From Gammaproteobacteria bacterium (GTDB taxonomy: Bacteria > Pseudomonadota > Gammaproteobacteria > Pseudomonadales > Pseudohongiellaceae), in the NCBI GenBank assembly GCA_003451715.1, contig DMJN01000044.1:19573-33155 (forward strand): a DNA stretch of 13,583 nucleotides. The letters run 5' to 3'. The translations under genes were made by a program, and so were the position numbers. The notes beneath the pieces are model-generated. The model saw only the letters and a program-made list of their open reading frames with translations. It was not told the DNA's origin and made no database searches. The first letter of the stretch is position 1. The number at the start of each line of letters is the position of its first letter. Positions 5,978-13,583 of this stretch are shown here, piece after piece.

Positions 5978-8113
5978 TTATTGCTCCAATGCGAAAACCC
6001 AAATCGCCGCACCACCTTTCGGTGAATCATTGACTGGCATGCCTTCCTGCTCTGCAAAAATTTCATACATGCGGCTCCAGTCGTTGACATGGTAGCCGGT
6101 TTGACCGACGACTACGGCCAGGTATTGAATCCCTTCCACCGCATAGCTGACGATCGTCGAACTCGGCACATCGTCGAGCGCGGTTTCCCAGAGAACTTCG
6201 CCGGTGTTCTCATCAAGGGCTTTTAGCACCCGGTTCAGGTCGCCCGCAAATATCAGCCCACCTGCCGTTGCCAGGATGGAACTGATGACTGGACTCGGTT
6301 GCCGGTGTAGCCAGTCGAACTCCTGCCTACCCAGGTCCAGAGCCTGGATACGTCCCATATTGCCATTACTGTCCGGGTTCAGGGCCTCGCTGAACTGCAT
6401 GCCTGTCGTCAGAACCTGGTAGCGCCCCTCCGGACCCGCTTCGATACAGCCTTCGTTAAGGGGCAAATAGAGACGTTTGGTATTGGGATTGAATGCCGCA
6501 GGCGGCCAGCTCTTGGTGCCATAATGGGTAGAACATACCAATCGGGTTTCTTCCAATTGAGGGTTGGTATAGGCATTGATTGTCTTGTATCCGGTTTCCG
6601 GGTCGATGGCAGTGACGACATTCTGCAGCCCCACATCCATCGAAAACAGGTATTCACCGGTTGCGGCATCCACGGCATCGAGAATGCCCAGCTTGCCCAT
6701 GTTGACCACCGCCTTGCGCGATTCTCCCTCGAATGGAATGGAGACAATCTGCCTCTCGAATGCCCAATCCAGGTCCCACTGGTCATTCTCCAGGTGCTGG
6801 TAATACCATACCAATTCTCCACTGTCGGGATTCAGGGCAATGGTGGCATTGGTATACAGCGCATCATTATTTATACCGTCGATATTAACCGGGTATTGCA
6901 GCGGTGCCGTATCGTAGGTCGGCGCTACGCCAAAATACACCAGGTTCAACTCTTCGTCATAGGCACCGGCGTTCCAGACTGAGCCGCCGCTGCGTTCCTC
7001 GATAGGCAGTCCATTCCAGGTATTCTCGCCAGGTTCACCGGGTCTTGGGATGGTGTTGAAGCGCCATTTTTGTGCACCGGTCTCATTATCCAGGCCAAGT
7101 ATCCAGCCTCCCTTCGCTATGCGTAGTGAAGTAATGCCCTGGATAACCGTGTCGCCAACGACAAAGGGGGCCATCCTGAGGTGATAGCCTTCCAGCCCTG
7201 GCTCGGTTTCGATGTCATGATTCCAGATCAACTCACCGCTAAGGGCATCTAGGGCCAGCACGTGGAGATCGGAAGTAGGCACGTAGACCTTATCGCCATG
7301 CAGTGCGATGCCTTTCTTCTGGCTGGAGCGAACTTCAGACTCATGCTGATAACGCCACAGCAGTGAGCCGTTTGTGGAATCGATGGCCAGTACGGTATCG
7401 GGATAGGTAAACAGGAACATGATGCCATCGTGGATGATGGGCCCTGGATTGTTAACACCTGGCTGCAGCGGCATGCGCCAACTCAGTGCTAAATCGGAGA
7501 CTGTCTCCCGGCTAATTTGATCCAGTGAACTGTATCCCTGATTGTCGTAGCTGCGCTGCCATAACAACCAATCTTCGGCAGGTGGATTGTTGAGCATATC
7601 ATTCGTGACCGGGGTCAGTCTTCCCAGTACGTCTGCCGCTCCACCAGCGATGTTGATTACTTGTGAAGATGTTGCTCCATCAGTCATGTCGGGCAATAAG
7701 GCCGCAGATTGAAGACTGAGAGCATTGTCTGCTGTATTCGAAGCGGCATCTATTCCGCTAAACGATAGAATATAGGCAGCAAGCGCTGCGTAGTCCTGCT
7801 CATCCAGACCGCTCGCATTACCGGGAGGCATTTGTCGAAGTTCAGTGGCAAACTCGCTGAGCGGTGCGCCACTCCACTTGGAGGCAAAGCTGTCTCCGGA
7901 CAGATTCGGAACCACCGCAGCCCCTTCCAAGCTTACCCCATGACAGGAAGCACAGTTTATGTCGTACGTGAGTTTACCCTGGCTCACCTGGACCTCGGTA
8001 AAGCTAGCGGTTTCGATCGTGTCTTGCGCGTTGCCTGCTATCGGCATCAATAAAACCGATTGAGTCAGAGCAGCTATCGATAGCAGGGAGAGTTTATTTG
8101 GTGCATCGATCAT
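5978..8113 (-). CDS. PQQ-dependent dehydrogenase with N-terminal cytochrome c domain
   Basis: This periplasmic quinohemoprotein has 711 residues. A Sec signal peptide (cut near GNA-Q, 27-30) leads to a cytochrome c domain with heme motif CASCH (54-58) and likely axial Met95 in RQMPPG, then a low-complexity linker (about 121-178). The quinoprotein propeller begins at DWLLWQRSYDNQGYSSL (181-197); typical elements are GGWILGLDNETG (335-346), GGSVW (376-380), QWDLDW (445-450, likely including the catalytic Asp), KSWPPAAFNP (534-543) and the closing GAAIWVFALEQ. Classical type II alcohol dehydrogenases carry the cytochrome at the C-terminus and an adjacent Cys-Cys pair; here the heme is N-terminal and the only other cysteines are C527 and C556. 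AAAAGGA about 10 nt upstream supports the ATG. Substrate is unknown; an alcohol, aldehyde or sugar is likely. Electrons would pass from PQQ to the fused heme. Confidence 0.9.
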   Translation of the reverse strand: MIDAPNKLSLLSIAALTQSVLLMPIAGNAQDTIETASFTEVQVSQGKLTYDINCASCHGVSLEGAAVVPNLSGDSFASKWSGAPLSEFATELRQMPPGNASGLDEQDYAALAAYILSFSGIDAASNTADNALSLQSAALLPDMTDGATSSQVINIAGGAADVLGRLTPVTNDMLNNPPAEDWLLWQRSYDNQGYSSLDQISRETVSDLALSWRMPLQPGVNNPGPIIHDGIMFLFTYPDTVLAIDSTNGSLLWRYQHESEVRSSQKKGIALHGDKVYVPTSDLHVLALDALSGELIWNHDIETEPGLEGYHLRMAPFVVGDTVIQGITSLRIAKGGWILGLDNETGAQKWRFNTIPRPGEPGENTWNGLPIEERSGGSVWNAGAYDEELNLVYFGVAPTYDTAPLQYPVNIDGINNDALYTNATIALNPDSGELVWYYQHLENDQWDLDWAFERQIVSIPFEGESRKAVVNMGKLGILDAVDAATGEYLFSMDVGLQNVVTAIDPETGYKTINAYTNPQLEETRLVCSTHYGTKSWPPAAFNPNTKRLYLPLNEGCIEAGPEGRYQVLTTGMQFSEALNPDSNGNMGRIQALDLGRQEFDWLHRQPSPVISSILATAGGLIFAGDLNRVLKALDENTGEVLWETALDDVPSSTIVSYAVEGIQYLAVVVGQTGYHVNDWSRMYEIFAEQEGMPVNDSPKGGAAIWVFALEQ

Positions 8114-8307
8114 CCGAAGTGAATCCTTTTCATTGCTCCTTTCGGGTACACGCTATATATAATATGGATCGAGCTATATTGCTACTCTCGTGCTCATGGC
8201 TTGGGTACTATTAATGCTCTACCGACTCACTGTGCAAGAAAGAGCATGATTAATGCGCTCTACCGCTGTAGTGAGAACAGTGGATATGAAGAGTTTGGAG
8301 ACAGAAA
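8114..8307. promoter_or_regulatory. Divergent regulatory region between cytochrome-PQQ dehydrogenase and Kelch gene
   Basis: This 194-nt spacer contains a run TATATATAATAT (8154-8165) that offers a good -10 (TATTAT, 8164-8159 on the minus strand) for the dehydrogenase, with a leader of about 40 nt; its -35 is unclear. A minus-strand mini-ORF of seven codons (8133-8110) overlaps the dehydrogenase ATG by an ATGA junction, but its AGGAG is only 2 nt from its ATG. Repeats on the Kelch side are listed separately. GGAG 7 nt before the ATG at 8308 is the Kelch ribosome site. Confidence 0.45.
8210..8265. repeat. Repeated ATTAATG(CG)CTCTACCG with embedded inverted repeat
   Basis: ATTAATGCTCTACCG (8210-8224) recurs as ATTAATGCGCTCTACCG (8249-8265), identical except for a two-base insertion, 39 bp apart. 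Between them AGAGCAT (8241-8247) is the exact inverse complement of ATGCTCT (8214-8220). The cluster lies 43-98 bp upstream of the Kelch start codon and could be a set of regulator half-sites or a hairpin in its leader. Confidence 0.4.
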
Positions 8308-9333
8308 ATGAAAGACAGGATCACAGCCAACACCTATTTACGGCAGCATCCTATGAGCAAATTCTGCGCTACAGTCGCGGTGGGCTTACTCTGGTCTAGC
8401 CTCGCCCTGGGGCAGAACCCGGGATCGTGGCAGGCACTTCCGGATATGCCGGTCGGGAAATGGGAGCCGGGTACGGTGGTGCTGGATGACAAACTGTACA
8501 TCTTCGGCGGCTACACCGATGGCGTGGTCTCCAGCAAGCGCTCGGAGATTTTCGATCCATCCGACAATAGCTGGACCCTGATACAGGAACTTCCCAGCGC
8601 CATCACCCACATGAACATGGTTCTCGATGGCAGAACCGTATGGTTCGCTGGTGGCTTCAAGGATGGCTACCGGGGCCACGCTATCGCCGAGGTATGGAGC
8701 TACGCAATCGATATTGATCGCTATACGGCAGCACCTTTACTTCCCGAGCCGCGTGCCGGCGGTGGATTGGCGGTGCTCGATGGTAAGCTGCACTATTTCG
8801 GCGGACTCATGGCCGACCGGGATACCGATTCCAGTGATCACTGGGTGCTCGACTTGGAAGACTGGGCTCAAGGCTTAGCCAGTTGGTCCCAGGCCGCTCC
8901 CATGCCGGTGCCCCGCAATCAGTTCTCCACCGTAGTCTTCGACAACGAAATCTATGCCATTGGCGGGCAGTTCCATCACGACAGCGAGCAACTCGATCAG
9001 CCACGAACCGATATCTATGACCCACAAACCGATTCCTGGAGCAGTGGCCCCTCCCTTCCCAAGGGACATTCCCATGCCGAGGGCGCCACCTTCGTACACG
9101 ATGGAAAGATCTACATGATCGGCGGCCACACCACACCGGCCGGAGGAAGCAAATCCCAGGATCCAGACATCCTCAGTCTGGCCAGGGGCGGACAATGGCA
9201 GAAAGTCGGCGAATTACCCGGGCCGCTCTCCTCACCGGCTGCGGCCATCATCAGAGACAACCTCTACGTCGCAGGCGGAGCACAAGGCGGCAGTGTGGTG
9301 CAATCAAAGATGTGGGTGAGCCCGGCCCCGTAA
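8308..9333 (+). CDS. Secreted Kelch-repeat beta-propeller protein
   Basis: This 341-residue exported protein has a Sec signal (hydrophobic core about 21-34, cut after ALG at 33-35). The mature part contains about six Kelch blades, each shown by a double glycine after hydrophobic residues: FGG (66-68), AGG (114-116), then FGG, IGG, IGG and AGG, with the Trp and Asp-Pro spacing of the family (FDPSDNSW, YDPQTDSW). This fits a complete six-bladed propeller. GGAG 7 nt upstream supports the first ATG, giving a rather long signal n-region; the internal Met16 lacks a ribosome site. It is divergent from the cytochrome-PQQ dehydrogenase and convergent with the lipoprotein PQQ dehydrogenase. Bacterial Kelch propellers include sialate mutarotases and galactose-oxidase relatives, but no copper-site Cys-Tyr pair is apparent, so a binding or accessory role is as likely as catalysis. 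Confidence 0.85.
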   Translation: MKDRITANTYLRQHPMSKFCATVAVGLLWSSLALGQNPGSWQALPDMPVGKWEPGTVVLDDKLYIFGGYTDGVVSSKRSEIFDPSDNSWTLIQELPSAITHMNMVLDGRTVWFAGGFKDGYRGHAIAEVWSYAIDIDRYTAAPLLPEPRAGGGLAVLDGKLHYFGGLMADRDTDSSDHWVLDLEDWAQGLASWSQAAPMPVPRNQFSTVVFDNEIYAIGGQFHHDSEQLDQPRTDIYDPQTDSWSSGPSLPKGHSHAEGATFVHDGKIYMIGGHTTPAGGSKSQDPDILSLARGGQWQKVGELPGPLSSPAAAIIRDNLYVAGGAQGGSVVQSKMWVSPAP

Positions 9334-9358
9334 TCAAAGGGAGCAAGTACACTTGATT
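9332..9358. terminator. Weak inverted repeat between converging Kelch and PQQ genes
   Basis: AATCAA (9332-9337) and TTGATT (9353-9358) are exact inverse complements around a 15-nt spacer, at the Kelch stop codon. The spacer itself contains CAAGT-AC-ACTTG, which overlaps nearby. There is no GC-rich stem or T-tract, so a terminator role is tentative. Confidence 0.2.
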
Positions 9359-9375
9359 CCTGCTGATTCTGGCAT

Positions 9376-11322
9376 TTAGTCAGGCAAGGCGAAGACAATG
9401 AGTTCGGCATCGTCATTCCTGCCGCCGCCGGCCACCGCAATATATTGCCGACCTTCGTGCAGGTAACTCATAACTGGTCCGTGCAGGCGCCGGTCGAGCA
9501 TGACCTCACCCACCTTTTCACCGTTGGTCTTATCCAGGGCCACCAGGATTGAGCCCTCTGCTTCCGGACTGACTTCGTCTTTCTGTGCCAGGTGTGAAAC
9601 CACCAGTGACTTGGTAATCAAGATGCCGCCTTCGGAGGAGACATCGCTGAAGACACTGCCAAGATCCGGCAGATTCAGATGTGCCAGCGCCGGGTGATTG
9701 GCTGGCCCCTTACCAAAGGGTACCTGCCAGACATGCTCTCCCGAATCCAGATCGATGGCGGTAATGCGCCGATAGGGTGGTTTTACCAGTGGCAGCCCCA
9801 TCGGACCGATATTGCGCTGCACCTGGATAACATAGGGCCAGACAGAGGTACCTTCTGGCGGCGCCACCAGTGACATTGCATAGGGTCGAGTGTGGGAAGG
9901 CACATAGAGAATATTGGTTTCAGGATCGATATTGGCACCGGGAAAGTTGGCGCCGCCACCGGCGCCCGGCAGGAAGATAGTCGCCAGTTTGCCATCGGTG
10001 CCGGCTGCGATCGGTGGTGTAAAAATCGGACCCATCACGAAGTCCTCGGCCATCTCCCGTGCCGCCGCATTGATCTCCGGCGTGAAATCGATCAGATCAT
10101 CTTCACTCATACCCTGGCGCTCAAACGGCAACGGCCAGGTAGGATGGGGCTGGGTGGGATGGGTGCGCTCACCAGCCACATTGCTCTGGGGAACCGGCCG
10201 CTCTTCGATGGGCCAGACAGGTTCACCGGTAATGCGGTCGAATACATAGGTCCACCCGGTCTTGGACACTTGGGCGACCGCCTTGATAGGCCGACCATCC
10301 ACCACGATATCCACCAGGTTTGGGGCCGATGCAATATCGTAATCCCACAGGCCATGATGCACGGTCTGAAAATGCCAGAGCCGTTCACCGGTTTCCGCAT
10401 CGAGTGCCACCAGGGATTCGGCGTAGACATTTTCTCCCAGTCGATAGCCGCCCCAGTAGTCATTAGTGGGCGTCGAGATCGGCAGGTACACGATACCCGC
10501 CTCATCGTCGGCAGACATGAAAGTCCACACGTTGGTGTTACCGGCTACACGCCAGGAACCGCCCTCCCAGGTCTCGTTAAAATCCTCCCCCTCCTGGGGA
10601 ATGGTATTAAAACGCCATTTGAACTGGCCGGTGTAGGCATCGTAAGCACGCACATGGCCCGGCGGACTGCGGTTGTTCATGGTGTAGTCGTAGATCTTCG
10701 ATCCCACGACGACAGAAGTACCGACCGCAATGGGCGGCGCGCCATGGGTAATATTGTTCATTTCAAATTCGAGCTTGCCGAAATTATTTTTCAGATCGAC
10801 AAAGCCATTGTCACCGAAGTCAGGATCGGGTTGGCCTGTTTCCATATCGATGGACACCAGTTGCTTACCCAGTGTGGCAATGAAGATGCGTTCGATCTCA
10901 CCATCGGTCCAGTACTCGATGCCGCGAGTTTGCGCTGGTGAGAACAGTGGTGGACCAAGCCGATAACTCTCGGGATCGAAAATCCAGATCTCTTCACCTG
11001 TGGCTGGATTCAGTGCGACCACCTGGCCATGGTTGGTATTGGTGTACATCACACCATCTACCAGCAGTGGTGCAGCCCGGTAGTCACCAGTCGGAAAGTT
11101 CAGATCTTCAGGAAGCCGTCTATCGGCAGACTGCCAGCGCCAGGCTATTTCGAGATCTGCGAAATTACTTGCATTGATCTGGTCCAGCGCCGTGTATTTT
11201 TGCGAGGCGTGGTTCGCGCCGGCGTGGTGCCATTCACCGCCTGCCTCGGTGACCTGTTCCACTTCAGGAGCACAAGAGGCTATGAGGACTACACCTATGC
11301 TAACCAGACTTGCTTTGTTCAT
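9376..11322 (-). CDS. Lipoprotein PQQ-dependent dehydrogenase, membrane glucose dehydrogenase type
   Basis: Counting from the ATG at 11322, the product has 648 residues. It begins with a lipoprotein signal whose lipobox LIASC (13-17) predicts lipidation at C17. The rest is one quinoprotein propeller: WHHAGANHASQKYTALDQIN (31-50), RAAPLLVDGVMY (82-93), GHVRAYDAYTGQFKWRFNT (222-240), HHGLWDYD (322-329, matching the region of the catalytic Asp in membrane glucose dehydrogenases), and GGANFPGANIDPETNILYVP (456-475). It lacks the N-terminal membrane domain of Escherichia coli Gcd and any heme motif, so electrons must go to another carrier. The frame is open to a GTG-free ATG at 11397, but only 11322 has AAGG at good spacing and gives a sensible signal. 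It follows the DUF1501 gene by 115 nt on the same strand. Substrate is not determined; sugars or alcohols are likely. Confidence 0.9.
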   Translation of the reverse strand: MNKASLVSIGVVLIASCAPEVEQVTEAGGEWHHAGANHASQKYTALDQINASNFADLEIAWRWQSADRRLPEDLNFPTGDYRAAPLLVDGVMYTNTNHGQVVALNPATGEEIWIFDPESYRLGPPLFSPAQTRGIEYWTDGEIERIFIATLGKQLVSIDMETGQPDPDFGDNGFVDLKNNFGKLEFEMNNITHGAPPIAVGTSVVVGSKIYDYTMNNRSPPGHVRAYDAYTGQFKWRFNTIPQEGEDFNETWEGGSWRVAGNTNVWTFMSADDEAGIVYLPISTPTNDYWGGYRLGENVYAESLVALDAETGERLWHFQTVHHGLWDYDIASAPNLVDIVVDGRPIKAVAQVSKTGWTYVFDRITGEPVWPIEERPVPQSNVAGERTHPTQPHPTWPLPFERQGMSEDDLIDFTPEINAAAREMAEDFVMGPIFTPPIAAGTDGKLATIFLPGAGGGANFPGANIDPETNILYVPSHTRPYAMSLVAPPEGTSVWPYVIQVQRNIGPMGLPLVKPPYRRITAIDLDSGEHVWQVPFGKGPANHPALAHLNLPDLGSVFSDVSSEGGILITKSLVVSHLAQKDEVSPEAEGSILVALDKTNGEKVGEVMLDRRLHGPVMSYLHEGRQYIAVAGGGRNDDAELIVFALPD

Positions 11323-11437
11323 GATTGCCTTACTGCTTAACAGTGAGTAGTTCAATACACTTCTGGAGGAGGCAATGATTGCAAGACCTGCAAACATAAC
11401 ACCGTAGAAGTTTTCCTATGTTCAGTGAGCCAATTTA

Positions 11438-12697
11438 TCAGGAAAACATATCGAAGGTGTCGAAACTGCCATTCAATAATGCACCGTCGTCAGAATATCC
11501 AAGCCATTCTTTAGTCATGGTCTGGTAGACCCGGCGAAAATCTGTCGTATAGTCGAGATTATCGCCTTCCGCCAGTTCGGTCAGGCTGGGCAATTCACCA
11601 TAGTGACCACCCTTTACCTGATTGCCTATGACGAACATGGCGTTGGCGGCGCCATGGTCGGTTCCCAGGCTGACGTTTTCAGGTACACGGCGACCAAACT
11701 CGGAGAAGAGCATCAGCGCGACATCGTCGGCTCGACCGATACGTTCCAGGTCCCGTATAAAAGCAGAAACGGCATCCGAGGTATAGGTGAGCAGGCGCCG
11801 GTGCACATTGTTCTGGAACACATGGGTGTCGAAGGCGTTATTGCGGTAGGACACGTAGTACAGACGTGTCGGCATGCCGGCTTCCAACAATGACACCACC
11901 TTGGGCAGATCGAGACTGTTAACGCCATAGTCCACCGGCGAGCTGTAATTCGACCAGGCCTCCCGTACCAGTGCCGAGGCATCGTTGGCACTGCGAGCGA
12001 TATCCAGCAGAAAGCGTCGCGACGGATTGTCGACCTGACCGATATCAGGTGTTCCAGAGAGGGCTTCTTTTTCCTCGAAGAACGCTTCACGCATGAATCT
12101 ATTGGGAGAATCGAACACCACCGGCACGTGGCGTTCACTGCGTACCGCCAGTGATTGTCGCGCGGCGATATTTACCAGGAAGTTAGCTGGCGCGGAAGGC
12201 TCCATAGAATCGGCCAGGCGTCCCACCCAGCCATACTCATCGCCGCTGTTGGGCGCTGCAGTATGCCAATAGGCCATGGATGTGAAATGAGAGTAAGATG
12301 GATTCTCATAGCCACAGCCATGCACGATAGCCATCTTGCCGTCTTTGTAGAGACGCTCGAAACCCGCCATTCCCGGGTTAAAGCCGAAATGATCGTCGAT
12401 CACTCGCAGCTCATTCTGCGGCAGCCCGATACTGGGTCGATGTCGATAATACGCATCGTCGCCATAGGGGACAATCGTGTTGAGACCGTCATTACCGCCG
12501 GATAACTCCAGGATCACCAGTATCTTGCCGTTTGCCGCGGCGGCATCTGCCGCTTCGGCAACGCTGCCAAACAGCGAAGGAGCCATTGCAGGACCGAGCA
12601 CTGTGCCACCCAGTCCGGCGATACCCAGCCCGCTTATGCCTGCTCTAAGTATTTCGCGACGCTGCAGTGTTTTTCCAACTTGCTTGTGATTTTTCAT
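11438..12697 (-). CDS. DUF1501 protein with Tat signal
   Basis: This 419-residue exported protein has a twin-arginine signal (LQRREILRAG, R13-R14, hydrophobic stretch about 20-38, cut near AEA at 47-49). The DUF1501 body shows the family landmarks SGGNDGLNTIVP (66-77), NPSYSHFTSM (132-141), FDTH (289-292), FSEFGRRV (331-338) and TDHGAAN (346-352). The fold is distantly related to alkaline phosphatase/sulfatase proteins; no activity is established for the family. Length is normal. AAGG about 7 nt upstream supports the ATG. It directly follows a DUF1800 gene, the usual partner of this family, with a 28-nt gap, so they form one transcription unit; the lipoprotein PQQ dehydrogenase may be its third member. 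Confidence 0.9.
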   Translation of the reverse strand: MKNHKQVGKTLQRREILRAGISGLGIAGLGGTVLGPAMAPSLFGSVAEAADAAAANGKILVILELSGGNDGLNTIVPYGDDAYYRHRPSIGLPQNELRVIDDHFGFNPGMAGFERLYKDGKMAIVHGCGYENPSYSHFTSMAYWHTAAPNSGDEYGWVGRLADSMEPSAPANFLVNIAARQSLAVRSERHVPVVFDSPNRFMREAFFEEKEALSGTPDIGQVDNPSRRFLLDIARSANDASALVREAWSNYSSPVDYGVNSLDLPKVVSLLEAGMPTRLYYVSYRNNAFDTHVFQNNVHRRLLTYTSDAVSAFIRDLERIGRADDVALMLFSEFGRRVPENVSLGTDHGAANAMFVIGNQVKGGHYGELPSLTELAEGDNLDYTTDFRRVYQTMTKEWLGYSDDGALLNGSFDTFDMFS

Positions 12698-12725
12698 AAC
12701 ATACCTTCTACAAAATTTTAAAAGG

Positions 12726-13583
12726 CTAACCTAATTGGTACTCTGGCTGGCTCAAGAGTAGGTGCAGCATCATGCGCAGGGAATCTTCCATGTAGGTACG
12801 CGCCGCCATGATATCCGAAGTGCCCAGCTGGTTATCCAGGAAATCGATCAACATGCCGCGGGAATCCTGCCCCGGAGCTACACGCATGAAGCGCGCAATA
12901 AAATAATCCACCACGTCGTTGGTGCTGCGCAGCCCTTCATCGATTACCAGTTCGCTCAAGTTCAAGCGTGCCGTGTGACGCGGGATGGGTTTGACCCGCT
13001 CGATCGCCATCTGCCATCCGCGAAAACTGCCGTAGCGTGTATTAAAGTCTTCGTCGCGATCGGCAAGCACATTTGACTCCGCCATGATCTGCCCTTCACC
13101 CAGGGTAGAGGGCTGAGTGGCCGAGGTGATATCCAGCCCCTCCCGTATGCGCCGCGCAACGCTCTGAATTTCGCGACTGCCATTGCGTCGGTCTGACGGA
13201 ATGTAATTGATATCGGGAAACAACACATCGCGGGCGAAGTTACCCCGCTCCAGCAGCAAACCCGGTGTCACCCAGCTGCGTCCACCTGCCCAGCCCGCGA
13301 CCGTTGGCGGTCGAAACAGCGTCTGGCCCAATGCACCGGTGGACTGATTAAAGTCTGGTACGCCCGGCACATAGTCCAGCCCGAGTTTTCGATAAGTGGA
13401 CACCGCCAGCTCTACAGGACTCTTGATGTGAGTACCCACAGAAGCCGCGCTGTAGAAATCCTTGGACAGGAGCATGGTTTCCAGGAGTGTGGCCACATCA
13501 TAGTCGGCATCCCGAAATACCGTACCCAACTGAGATTGAAGTTCCGCACTGAGTTGCTGACGCACAAAGAACCGATAGAGCTT
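12726..13583 (-). CDS. DUF1800 protein, 5' part cut by window edge
   Basis: This is the C-terminal 285 residues of a DUF1800 protein; the frame stays open to the last base of the window (KLYRFFV at the edge), so the start lies to the right and the GTG at 13565 is not the start. Family signs are the repeated helical pattern and stretches such as LLLSKDFYS, SPVELAVSTYRKLG, QTLFRPPTVAGWAGGRSW and the ending LHLLLSQPEYQLG. Members are usually about 450-600 residues, exported, and encoded just upstream of DUF1501 genes, exactly as here. Function is unknown; the pair is often suggested to act in envelope or extracellular processes. No frameshift is seen in the visible part. Confidence 0.88.
   Translation of the reverse strand, partial: KLYRFFVRQQLSAELQSQLGTVFRDADYDVATLLETMLLSKDFYSAASVGTHIKSPVELAVSTYRKLGLDYVPGVPDFNQSTGALGQTLFRPPTVAGWAGGRSWVTPGLLLERGNFARDVLFPDINYIPSDRRNGSREIQSVARRIREGLDITSATQPSTLGEGQIMAESNVLADRDEDFNTRYGSFRGWQMAIERVKPIPRHTARLNLSELVIDEGLRSTNDVVDYFIARFMRVAPGQDSRGMLIDFLDNQLGTSDIMAARTYMEDSLRMMLHLLLSQPEYQLG

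Noticed and set aside
7600..7616. A second copy of the left-edge motif (GGGGTCAG) inside the PQQ gene
   Set aside because: Only eight bases match, and they encode a normal part of the dehydrogenase linker.
8110..8133. Seven-codon leader peptide overlapping the cytochrome-PQQ dehydrogenase start
   Set aside because: The ATGA overlap is neat, but its AGGAG is only 2 nt from the ATG, and the peptide shows no attenuation-type residue run; chance is likely.
9892..10941. 349-codon open frame on the plus strand opposite the lipoprotein PQQ gene
   Set aside because: It lies wholly antisense to a clearly conserved dehydrogenase, has no family-like sequence, and is explained by codon bias of the true gene.
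11323..11397. Longer start (11397) for the lipoprotein PQQ dehydrogenase
   Set aside because: No ribosome site precedes it, and the added 25 residues would place a second hydrophobic stretch before a clear lipoprotein signal.

Overview
The window reads as a stretch of chromosome from a Gram-negative, probably marine or aquatic heterotrophic gammaproteobacterium. The evidence is a type IV prepilin, Sec, Tat and lipoprotein signals for periplasmic export, PQQ-type quinoprotein dehydrogenases, a DUF1800/DUF1501 pair, Shine-Dalgarno sites and moderate GC. The assignment is inferred from gene content, and no rRNA or tRNA is present to confirm it. No CRISPR array, complete insertion sequence or phage gene is visible.

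Layout. At the left edge (1-16) lies a short motif that I associate, from memory, with REP/tyrosine-transposase neighbourhoods. Next is a secreted NHL-type six-bladed propeller (23-1090, minus). Divergent from it is a very large membrane protein fused to a spermidine-synthase-like domain (1367-4366, plus), interrupted by an in-frame TGA at codon 88. Converging on that gene is a minus-strand pair: a one-pass membrane protein with an N-terminal zinc-binding module (4901-5431, whose real reading frame seems to begin at 5494) followed by a type IV pilin (4400-4819). Then comes a second minus-strand unit: a PQQ dehydrogenase with an N-terminal cytochrome c domain (8113-5978) and a small DUF6122-like membrane protein 6 nt behind it (5971-5642). 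A secreted Kelch propeller (8308-9333) is divergent from that unit. The right third is a minus-strand series: DUF1800 protein (cut by the window edge), DUF1501 Tat-exported protein, and a lipoprotein PQQ dehydrogenase of the membrane-glucose-dehydrogenase type.

How the genes may work together. Six products (NHL, cytochrome-PQQ, Kelch, lipo-PQQ, DUF1501, DUF1800) are probably extracytoplasmic, and four are beta-propellers. This suggests a periplasmic or outer-surface oxidative module in which two quinoproteins oxidise alcohol, sugar or aldehyde groups, one passing electrons through its own heme. No PQQ biosynthesis gene or substrate transporter lies in the window, so the substrate is unknown.

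The most unusual observations are two apparently single-base lesions in otherwise well-kept genes. One is the TGA in the transporter/synthase fusion. The other is a TAG exactly where the zinc-finger gene should start, 8 nt after a strong Shine-Dalgarno, with conserved zinc ligands continuing upstream of the first usable ATG. Either could be sequence error, recent inactivation or recoding.
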